Shown: positions 9,015 to 15,301 of the stretch, piece by piece
How the letters are laid out: each line of letters begins with the position of its first letter
Numbering within the stretch: position 1 is the first letter of the stretch
Assembly: GCF_007679045.1 (NCBI RefSeq)
Contig: NZ_VEFS01000006.1
Span: 62,001 to 126,000, forward strand
Source of the DNA: Microbacterium sp. BH-3-3-3
GTDB taxonomy: Bacteria > Actinomycetota > Actinomycetes > Actinomycetales > Microbacteriaceae
DNA: 64,000 bases
Reading direction: 5' to 3'
Notes under the pieces: generated by a model
Seen by the model: only the letters and a program-made list of their open reading frames with translations
Told to the model about the DNA's origin: nothing
The model's database searches: none
Translations under genes and position numbers: made by a program

Positions 9015-9209
9015 ATGGGACTGTTCGTACAGCGACCGGAAGAACCCGGCGAGTGGGCCGGCCTGCCCGGCGAGCCCGCCCGCCCGAAGACGCGAGCCGA
9101 GATGTTGCCCGACGACGAGCAGCCCGAGGCGTCGCCCGGCGGTCTGCTGGGCCTGGTCGACGCTCCCGTGACCTCGATCGAGATCCCGCTCGGCGGCGAT
9201 CCGTCGTGA
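9015..9209 (+). CDS. Small conserved hypothetical protein (64 aa)
   Basis: A 64-residue acidic, proline-rich soluble protein beginning MGLFVQRPEEPGEWAGLP. It has no signal peptide or membrane segment. I do not recognise a domain. The ATG at 9015 is six bases after CACAAT, a weak -10-like hexamer, so it may be leaderless. The reading frame shows the local GC-rich third positions. The following lipoprotein gene starts inside its stop codon (GTGA), so the two are translationally coupled, which is the best evidence that this small gene is real. Confidence 0.7.
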   Translation: MGLFVQRPEEPGEWAGLPGEPARPKTRAEMLPDDEQPEASPGGLLGLVDAPVTSIEIPLGGDPS

Positions 9210-9631
9210 TCCGTCGCACCGTCACGCACGCGAGCCTGATCCTGGTGTCCGCGGCCGTCGTGGCTCTCCTCGCGGGGTGCACGCAGGAGACTCCGGATGC
9301 CGTGACCCCGACCGCCGTGGTGCCGAGCCCCGCGGCATCCGCTGATCAGGCCCTGGCCCCTTCGGTGGTCACTCCCGGCGATCTCGACGGTACGGACGTC
9401 TCCGTCGTCATCGCGACCTCTCTCGTGCTGGCCGTGCCCGACGGCACGGAGGCGGAGTGGACGGGGACCACCGACGACGTCTCGATTGCCGAGTTCTCGG
9501 GCGGAGGCCCCTCGGAAGGAGCGGTCTTCCGTCCCGGCTTCACCGCCCGCGCCCTCGGGACCACGGCCGCGACCCTCACCGGACCCGACGGGAAGACGGA
9601 GTCGTTCCGCATCTCGGTCGTCGCGCCGTAG
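9206..9631 (+). CDS. Putative lipoprotein, Ig-like/chagasin-like fold possible
   Basis: A 141-residue secreted protein with a signal peptide and a lipobox (LLAGC) around residue 25, so it should be anchored to the outer face of the membrane. After a Pro/Ala-rich linker, a region of about 75 residues alternates short beta strands (for example TSLVLAVPDGTEAEW and TARALGTTAATLT). That pattern resembles chagasin-type (I42) inhibitor or bacterial Ig-like domains, but the similarity is weak and I do not assign a function. The GTG start overlaps the previous stop by four bases. The gene ends 13 bases before the convergent GntR gene. Confidence 0.75.
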   Translation: MIRRTVTHASLILVSAAVVALLAGCTQETPDAVTPTAVVPSPAASADQALAPSVVTPGDLDGTDVSVVIATSLVLAVPDGTEAEWTGTTDDVSIAEFSGGGPSEGAVFRPGFTARALGTTAATLTGPDGKTESFRISVVAP

Positions 9632-9644
9632 CGCGGGGGCGGGC

Positions 9645-10346
9645 TCAGTAGCGGGAGAGCACCGCGAGCAGCTCCTCGCCGGAGTCCGTCTCTCGCCCGA
9701 GGCTCTTGCGCTGTACGTCGGCGAGGTGATGCTCGACCAGGGCGCACGCGGCGTCGGCGTCGCCCGCCTCCAGCATCTCGAGCAGCTGCTCGTGCTCGGC
9801 GATCGAGACCTCTTGGTCGATGTCGCGTCCGTAGATCGAGAGGATCAGGGCCGTGCGCGACACGACCTCGGACATGTAGCGCACGAGCAGGGTGTTCTCG
9901 CTCTCGCGCGCGATCAGCAGGTGGAACTCGCCGCCGAGCCGCGCCGACACGGTCGGGCGCCGGGACTCCCAGGCCTCGCGCTCCGCCCGCACGTGGGTGC
10001 GCAGCCGTGCGAGGGCGGCCGGGTCTCGGCGTTCGGCGACTAGGCGCACGCCCTCGCGCTCGAGGGCGGCCCGCACGGTGAACGCGTCGCGCGCCTCGTC
10101 GATGGTTGGTCGGGCGACGGCGGCCGATCGACCCGGAGGTGAGTCGACCACGCCGTCTCCGACGAGGCGTTGCAGGACCGTCCGCACGAGCGTGCGGCTC
10201 ACGCCGTAGTGGGCGGCGAGGGCTTCTTCGCCGAGCTTCGTGCCGGGCCTGAGCGCTCCCTCGATGATCGCGGCACGCAGAGCCTCGTACGCGCGTTCCG
10301 CGCGCTCCGACGGGCGGGGGTCGTCTGCGGGCGTCGATCGTGGCAT
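9645..10346 (-). CDS. GntR family transcriptional regulator (FadR/FCD type)
   Basis: A 233-residue regulator. Residues 14-80 form the GntR winged helix (YEALRAAIIEGALRPGTKL, then GVSRTLVRTVLQRL), and the remainder is the all-helical FCD ligand-binding domain with histidines in EFHLLI, AEHEQLL and EHHLADV. Those histidines usually hold a metal that contacts a carboxylate ligand. The ATG at 10346 lies six bases after TACAGT, a -10 that overlaps a CTGTATAC motif; two more such motifs precede the divergent DUF1989 gene. This points to autoregulation and control of the adjacent cluster. Confidence 0.92.
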   Translation of the reverse strand: MPRSTPADDPRPSERAERAYEALRAAIIEGALRPGTKLGEEALAAHYGVSRTLVRTVLQRLVGDGVVDSPPGRSAAVARPTIDEARDAFTVRAALEREGVRLVAERRDPAALARLRTHVRAEREAWESRRPTVSARLGGEFHLLIARESENTLLVRYMSEVVSRTALILSIYGRDIDQEVSIAEHEQLLEMLEAGDADAACALVEHHLADVQRKSLGRETDSGEELLAVLSRY

Positions 10347-10352
10347 GGCTCG

Positions 10353-10358
10353 ACTGTA
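10353..10358 (-). promoter_or_regulatory. -10 element TACAGT of the GntR gene (leaderless)
   Basis: On the minus strand TACAGT is followed by CGAGCC and the ATG at 10346. It overlaps the CTGTATAC motif at 10354-10361. Confidence 0.55.
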
Positions 10359-10361
10359 TAC
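10354..10361 (+). promoter_or_regulatory. Putative GntR operator, site 1 (CTGTATAC)
   Basis: CTGTATAC with a GTATAC palindromic core, placed on the -10 of the GntR gene. It is one of three copies in a 130-base divergent spacer. Confidence 0.6.
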
Positions 10362-10431
10362 GGAGAGAGACCCTCTCTCACGTTTCCAGAGGGCCGAAAC
10401 CTGTTGGACGCATGGGTGAAACCCGCGCAGT

Positions 10432-10439
10432 CTGTATAC
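10432..10439 (+). promoter_or_regulatory. Putative GntR operator, site 2 (CTGTATAC)
   Basis: Second exact CTGTATAC copy, 38 bases upstream of the DUF1989 start codon and 23 bases from site 3, about two helical turns. Confidence 0.6.
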
Positions 10440-10454
10440 GAGATAGGAATGAAT

Positions 10455-10464
10455 CTGTATACAG
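10455..10464 (+). promoter_or_regulatory. Putative GntR operator, site 3 (CTGTATACAG)
   Basis: Perfect 10-bp palindrome immediately before the ribosome binding site (AGAAAGGA) of the DUF1989 gene. A bound protein here would block initiation or elongation. Confidence 0.62.
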
Positions 10465-10476
10465 AAAGGACGCCAC

Positions 10477-11565
10477 GTGTACGTCACCCTCACCGCTCAG
10501 CAGCGCGAACTCTTCGACCGCTCCCTTTCCGCCGGCGAAGCACTCGATCTCGACGACCTCGCACGCACGGCTCTCACCGAAACGGCATCCGGGATCCGTC
10601 GCCGCCCCCTCCCGGGCGTGCAGCCCACGGAGTGGACGTGGCGCGACGACGTCGCCTTCACACCGTCGACCCAGCGCGTCGTGCGCGAAGAACGACGCCT
10701 CGAGCCCGGCACCGGTAAGGCGTTCGAGGTGCGGGCCGGCCAGATTCTGCGGGTGTCGCAGGTGTCGGGCGACCAGTGCGCCGACCTGAACGTCTTCAAC
10801 CTGCACGACTACCGCGAGGCGATGCACGTCGGCCGCACGCGCACCCTGCACGGCATCCATCCGGACCAGGGATCGTTCCTGTGGTCGGCCCCGCCGCGCG
10901 AGCGGGCGATGATGTACCTGCTCACCGACGACGCCGGGCTCAACGACACCCTGTTCCCGCGGTGCAGCGCCGCGATGTACGAGTCGATGTTCGGCTTCGA
11001 CGAGCACACGAACTGCGCCGACATGCAGGCAGAGGCGCAGCGCGAATACGGGCTGACCCCCGACGACGTGCACGACTCGTTCAACCTGTTCATGGGAACG
11101 CGGGTGAACCCCGACGGCTCCTGTGAGGTCGTGCACCAGCACACCCCGGCCGACGCGTTCGTCGAGCTGATCGCGCTCATGGACGTGCTGGCCGTGCCGA
11201 ACGTCTGCGGCAACGACATCTTCCGCACGAGCAACTACGCGCTGCGCCCACTCGATGTCACGGTGATGGATGCCGCGGAGGCCGACCTCGCCGCGGTCCC
11301 GGGGTTGCGCGCGCACCGCTCCCAGCGCACGCCCGCCGCGTTCACGCAGCCCCTCATCCGCACCGAGCGATCGCTGCGGCGCGACCCCGAGTACTCGCCG
11401 GCGTTCGCGCGCACGCCCGTCACCACCGAGCGGGTCGAAGTGTCGCTCGATGAGGCCGGGGCAGCGCTCCTCGATGCGCACGCGCGCCGCGACCTGTACG
11501 GCGACGACGACGAGGCGGCCCTGCGCGACCTGCTGATCAGCTGGTGGGTGGCCAGCCATGCCTGA
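10477..11565 (+). CDS. DUF1989 (urea carboxylase-associated) family protein
   Basis: A 362-residue soluble protein. After about 90 residues of N-terminal extension comes the DUF1989 region, with SGDQCADLNVFN near residue 97 and cysteines in FPRCSAAMY, HTNCAD and VCGNDIF. DUF1989 proteins include the two subunits of carboxyguanidine deiminase, formerly called urea amidolyase-associated proteins. This one is longer than those subunits and no urea carboxylase gene lies nearby, so its substrate is open. The GTG start has AGAAAGGA seven bases upstream. It overlaps the flavin reductase gene by eight bases, and it sits behind three CTGTATAC sites, so the GntR regulator probably controls it. Confidence 0.85.
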   Translation: MYVTLTAQQRELFDRSLSAGEALDLDDLARTALTETASGIRRRPLPGVQPTEWTWRDDVAFTPSTQRVVREERRLEPGTGKAFEVRAGQILRVSQVSGDQCADLNVFNLHDYREAMHVGRTRTLHGIHPDQGSFLWSAPPRERAMMYLLTDDAGLNDTLFPRCSAAMYESMFGFDEHTNCADMQAEAQREYGLTPDDVHDSFNLFMGTRVNPDGSCEVVHQHTPADAFVELIALMDVLAVPNVCGNDIFRTSNYALRPLDVTVMDAAEADLAAVPGLRAHRSQRTPAAFTQPLIRTERSLRRDPEYSPAFARTPVTTERVEVSLDEAGAALLDAHARRDLYGDDDEAALRDLLISWWVASHA

Positions 11566-12205
11566 GCCCACTACCCCGCACGAGGTCGACGACTTCGACA
11601 CCCTGCCGCCCTATGAGCGCTACAAACTGCTCGCCGGTCTCATCGTCCCGCGTCCCATCGCGTGGATCACGACGGTCGACGCCGACGGGGTGGTCAACGC
11701 CGCGCCCTTCTCGATGTTCGCGATGGTGGGGGAGGACCCGCCCCTGCTGATGGTGAGCATCGACCGCCCCGCCGACGGTGGTCGCAAGGACACGGCGGCC
11801 AACATCGACGCGACGGGGGAGTTCGTCGTGCACCTGGTCGACCGTCCGCTCGCTGAGCAGATGGATGCCACGAGCACTCGGCATCCGTCCCACGTCGACG
11901 AACTCGCCCTCGTCGGCGTCGACACGGTGCCCGCGCAGACGGTGCGCCCGCCGGTCATCGCCGCCGCCCCCGTCGCCCTGGAGTGCGAACTCTGGCAGCG
12001 GCTCGAGATCCCCAGCCGCGAGATCTTCTTCGGCCGGATCCGGCGACTGCGCACGCGGTCCGGGCTCATCGACCGCGAGCTCATGCGCGTGCGCCTCGCC
12101 GACTACGCCCCGATCGGGCGGTTCGGCGCGAGCTTCTACACGACGACGATCGACCGTTTCACCCTCGCCGGCCAGCCGGCATCCACCTCCCTCGACACCC
12201 TCTGA
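11558..12205 (+). CDS. Flavin reductase family protein (FMN-binding split barrel)
   Basis: A 215-residue protein with the split-barrel flavin reductase fold. The block VPRPIAWITTVDADGVVNAAPFS (readable from residue 30) is the family's flavin-phosphate contact, followed by FAMVGEDPPLLMVSI. Members either supply reduced FMN to a monooxygenase or act as stand-alone FMN-dependent enzymes. No partner monooxygenase is in this cluster; the closest flavin monooxygenase is more than 9 kb away. The ATG lies inside the end of the DUF1989 gene, and a substrate-binding protein gene follows after 28 bases, so the three genes look like one operon. Confidence 0.88.
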   Translation: MPEPTTPHEVDDFDTLPPYERYKLLAGLIVPRPIAWITTVDADGVVNAAPFSMFAMVGEDPPLLMVSIDRPADGGRKDTAANIDATGEFVVHLVDRPLAEQMDATSTRHPSHVDELALVGVDTVPAQTVRPPVIAAAPVALECELWQRLEIPSREIFFGRIRRLRTRSGLIDRELMRVRLADYAPIGRFGASFYTTTIDRFTLAGQPASTSLDTL

Positions 12206-12233
12206 GCACCATCCGAACCCGCAAGGAGCACCC

Positions 12234-13409
12234 ATGTCCCCGTATCGCCGCGGCCCCGCCGCCGTCGCCACCCTCGCCGTCGCCGCCTTCGCCCTCAGCG
12301 CCTGTGCGGGCGCGGGAAGCGCGGCCGGCCCCGCTGCCCCGCCGTCGTCGGGCGCCGAGATCGGCTCCGTCGACCTCTCGAGCGTCTGCCCCTCGACGGT
12401 CGTCATCCAGACCGACTGGAACCCCCAGGCCGAACAGGGCGGGCTCTTCAACCTGCTCGGAGCGGATGCCGAGATCGACGCCTCACGCAAGAGCGTGTCG
12501 GGCCCGCTGATGTCGAAGGGCGAGTGGACCGGCGTGAACGTCGAGATCCGCGCCGGCGGCCCCGCGATCGGATTCCAGGGTGTGCCCTCGCAGATGTACA
12601 CCGACCCCGACATCCTGCTCGGGTGGGTCAACACCGACGACGCGATCTCCGCCTCGGACGCCCTGCCGACGACGGCCGTCATGTCGACGTTCGAGAAGGC
12701 GCCGTGGGCGATCATGTGGGATCCGCAGACCTACCCCGACGTGCGCACGATCGCCGACATCGGCCGCACCTCGGCGACCGTCCGCTACTTCGACGGCACG
12801 ACGTACATGGACTACCTGGTCGGGTCGGGACAGCTCCGCGCCGACCAGCTCGACGGCTCGTACGACGGCACGCCCGCCGGCTTCGTCGCGGCCGACGGAA
12901 AGGATGCGCAGCAGGGCTTCGCGACCGTCGAGCCGTGGGTGTACGAGAACGCGATCGCCGAGTGGGGTCGCCCCCTGTCGTACCAGCTGGTCGCCGACAC
13001 GGGGTACCCGATCTACGCGGTGGCGCTGTCGGTGCGGACGGAGGACGTGACGGCGAAGAAGGACTGTCTCGAGAAGCTCGTGCCCGTCGTGCAGCAGGCG
13101 AGCGTGGACTACTTCGCGGATCCCGCCGCGGCCAACGACCTGCTCGTGCGCGCGGTCGAGGCCTACGACAACGGGTGGGTGTACCCCGCGGCCGAGGCCG
13201 AGAACTCTACGAAGCAGCAGCGGGAGCTGGACCTGGTCGCGAACGGTGCCGACGGCGTCTTCGGGTCGTTCGACGCAGACCGGGTGGCGAAGGTGCAGCA
13301 GATCGTCTCGCCGATCCTCGCCGACAAGGGCGTCGAGGTGAAGCAGGGTCTGACGCCCGAAGACCTGGCGACGAACGAGTTCCTGGATGCCGGGATCTCG
13401 CTGCCCTGA
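12234..13409 (+). CDS. ABC transporter substrate-binding lipoprotein (NMT1/TauA-like)
   Basis: A 391-residue secreted protein with a signal peptide and lipobox (LSACAG) at about residues 22-27. The mature part has the binding-protein fold used for small nitrogen- or sulfur-containing solutes; PSTVVIQTDWNPQAEQGG marks the first strand and ligand loop. The ATG has CAAGGAG seven bases upstream. No ABC permease or ATPase gene accompanies it: the next gene, after a terminator, is the fructose regulator. It therefore depends on a transporter encoded elsewhere or has lost its partners. The context with DUF1989 suggests a nitrogen-rich ligand, but that is inference. Confidence 0.87.
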   Translation: MSPYRRGPAAVATLAVAAFALSACAGAGSAAGPAAPPSSGAEIGSVDLSSVCPSTVVIQTDWNPQAEQGGLFNLLGADAEIDASRKSVSGPLMSKGEWTGVNVEIRAGGPAIGFQGVPSQMYTDPDILLGWVNTDDAISASDALPTTAVMSTFEKAPWAIMWDPQTYPDVRTIADIGRTSATVRYFDGTTYMDYLVGSGQLRADQLDGSYDGTPAGFVAADGKDAQQGFATVEPWVYENAIAEWGRPLSYQLVADTGYPIYAVALSVRTEDVTAKKDCLEKLVPVVQQASVDYFADPAAANDLLVRAVEAYDNGWVYPAAEAENSTKQQRELDLVANGADGVFGSFDADRVAKVQQIVSPILADKGVEVKQGLTPEDLATNEFLDAGISLP

Positions 13410-13425
13410 CGAGCGCGAACGACTG

Positions 13426-13456
13426 CGGGGCCGGGGCGCATGACGCCGCGGCCCCG
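13426..13456 (+). terminator. Terminator-like hairpin after the binding-protein gene
   Basis: CGGGGCCG at 13426-13433 pairs with CGGCCCCG at 13449-13456, separating the GntR-linked cluster from the fructose operon. Confidence 0.6.
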
Positions 13457-13480
13457 TCGTCATCTGCGGATTCGCTTTTC

Positions 13481-13520
13481 TGTTGCTCTGTGTTGTTTCG
13501 TGTTGTATCGTGTGGGAATC
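13481..13520 (+). promoter_or_regulatory. Decameric direct repeats and promoter of the fructose operon
   Basis: Three 10-bp units begin with TGTTG at 13481, 13491 and 13501, and a fourth partial unit (TGTG) begins at 13511. A plausible promoter is embedded: TTGCTC at 13483-13488, 17 bases, then TATCGT at 13506-13511. DeoR-type regulators often bind short direct repeats in phase with the helix, so this is the likely operator of the downstream regulator. Confidence 0.65.
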
Positions 13521-13536
13521 CTCGAAGGAGAACCCC

Positions 13537-14322
13537 GTGTACGCAATGGAGCGCCAGCAGCTCATCGAGCGCGAACTGCGCGACGTCGGACGTGTCAGCG
13601 TCGTCGACCTCGCCCGTCGCTTCGACGTCACGACCGAGACCGTGCGTCGTGATCTCGACCGTCTCGAGGGTCTCGGAACCCTCCGCCGCGTGCACGGCGG
13701 CGCGGTCGACGTCGCCCGGGGGAGCACCGCGGAATCGCCCCTGACCGAGCGCCGCGAGCGTCACCGCGACGCCAAGCGCGCGATCGCGGCCGCCGCCGCC
13801 TCGCTGCTCACCCCCGACTTCCGCGGCTCGATCTTCATCGACGCCGGAACCACCCCCGCCGCCGTCGCCGGCCTGCTGCCGGAGGCCCTCGGGGCGGGAA
13901 TCGACGACGTCGAGATCGTTACGCACTCGCTCGAGGCCGCGCACCTGCTCGCCGGGGAGGAGCGCCTGTCGCTCACCACCATCGGCGGGCGCGTTCGCGG
14001 GGTCACCGGCGCCGCCGTCGGCGCGCACACCGTTCGCGCGATCGGCGAACTGCGCCCCGACATCGCGTTCGTGGGGACCAACGGACTGAGCGCCGGGTTC
14101 GGCCTCAGCACGCCGGACCCCGAAGAGGCCGCGGTCAAGGCCGCCATCATCCAGTCGGCGCGACGCATCGTGCTCGTGGCCGACGCCGCCAAGTTCGGCG
14201 AGGAGCTGCTCGTGCGCTTCGCGCGCCTCGACGAGCTCGACGTGCTCGTCACCGACGCGGCCCCGCCCGCTCCGCTCGCCGAGGCCCTCGCCGACGCCGA
14301 CATCGAGGTGCGCATCGCATGA
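13537..14322 (+). CDS. DeoR family transcriptional regulator of fructose use
   Basis: A 261-residue regulator. Residues 4-57 form the DeoR helix-turn-helix (RQQLIERELRDVGRVSVVDL, then VTTETVRRDLDRLE). The rest is the sugar-phosphate-sensing domain, with the IFIDAGTTP and VGTNGLS loops that bind phosphorylated sugars. The GTG at 13537 has AAGGAG six bases upstream, which decides the start. The stop overlaps fruK (ATGA). In this arrangement the protein normally represses the fructose PTS operon until fructose 1-phosphate or a related ester binds; the decamer repeats just upstream suggest autorepression. Confidence 0.93.
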   Translation: MYAMERQQLIERELRDVGRVSVVDLARRFDVTTETVRRDLDRLEGLGTLRRVHGGAVDVARGSTAESPLTERRERHRDAKRAIAAAAASLLTPDFRGSIFIDAGTTPAAVAGLLPEALGAGIDDVEIVTHSLEAAHLLAGEERLSLTTIGGRVRGVTGAAVGAHTVRAIGELRPDIAFVGTNGLSAGFGLSTPDPEEAAVKAAIIQSARRIVLVADAAKFGEELLVRFARLDELDVLVTDAAPPAPLAEALADADIEVRIA

Positions 14323-15284
14323 TCGTCACACTGACCGCCAACCCCTCGGCCGACCGCGCCGTCGTGCTCTCCGACGCCCTCGCGCCCGGTGAGGTGCAGC
14401 GCGCGCTGTCGTCGCGCGAAGACGCCGGCGGCAAGGGCGTCAACGTGGCGCGCGTCGTCGCCGCCGCCGGCGCCCCCGCCCGCGCCGTCGTCCCCGTGGG
14501 CGCGCACGATCCCTACCGGGTGCTGCTCGAAGACACCGGCATCGCCCTCGACCTCGTCGACGTCGCCGGTCGCGCCCGGGCCAACCTCACCATCACCGAC
14601 CCGGCGGGCGAGACCACCAAGCTGAACCTGCCGGGCGCCGAGCTCTCGTCGGCCGAAGCGCAGGCCGTGACCGACGGTGTCGTGGCCGCGGCCGAGGGCG
14701 CGACCTGGCTCGTGCTCGCGGGGTCGCTCCCGCCGGGTGTCCCGGCGTCGTTCTACGCCGACCTCGTCGCGGCCGTCCGCGAACGCTGGGCAGCAGACGC
14801 CCCCCGCATCGCCGTCGACGCCTCCGGCGCAGCCCTGGCCGAGGTCGTGGCCACCGCGCGGCCCGACCTCATCAAGCCCAACCACGAGGAGCTCGCCGAA
14901 CTGGTCGGCGAAGACGCCGCGGGCGACCTCGACGTGATCACCGAAGCCACCCGACGCGCGCACCAGCTCGTGCCCGAGCACGTGGCATCCGCCCTCGTCA
15001 CCCTCGGCGCCGACGGAGCGCTGCTTTTCACGGCCGAGGGAGCCTGGCGCGGATACGCCCCCAAGGTCCAGGTCGCGAGCACGGTCGGCGCGGGCGACAG
15101 CTCGCTGGCCGGCTACCTGCTCGCCGACCTCGAGGGGGCCTCCGCCCCCGACCGCCTCGCCCGCAGCATCGCCTACGGCGCCGCCGCTGCGACCCTGCCG
15201 GGCACGCAGCCCCCGACCCCGGCCGATCTGCCCGCGGGCCCGATCGCCGTTTCCGTTTTCTCCACCCCCACCGCCACATCCTGA
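14319..15284 (+). CDS. fruK: 1-phosphofructokinase
   Basis: A 321-residue PfkB-family sugar kinase that turns fructose 1-phosphate, made by the PTS, into fructose 1,6-bisphosphate with ATP. The N-terminal TLTANPSADRAVVL and GGKGVNVARVVAAAG blocks bind the sugar phosphate, and VGAGDSSLAGYL near residue 258 carries the anion hole and catalytic aspartate. Family members more often show GAGDSM, so the serine-serine is a small variation. The ATG overlaps the regulator's stop codon by four bases, giving translational coupling. fruA follows after 17 bases. Confidence 0.95.
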   Translation: MIVTLTANPSADRAVVLSDALAPGEVQRALSSREDAGGKGVNVARVVAAAGAPARAVVPVGAHDPYRVLLEDTGIALDLVDVAGRARANLTITDPAGETTKLNLPGAELSSAEAQAVTDGVVAAAEGATWLVLAGSLPPGVPASFYADLVAAVRERWAADAPRIAVDASGAALAEVVATARPDLIKPNHEELAELVGEDAAGDLDVITEATRRAHQLVPEHVASALVTLGADGALLFTAEGAWRGYAPKVQVASTVGAGDSSLAGYLLADLEGASAPDRLARSIAYGAAAATLPGTQPPTPADLPAGPIAVSVFSTPTATS

Positions 15285-15301
15285 CCACGGAGGTCACGAC
15301 A

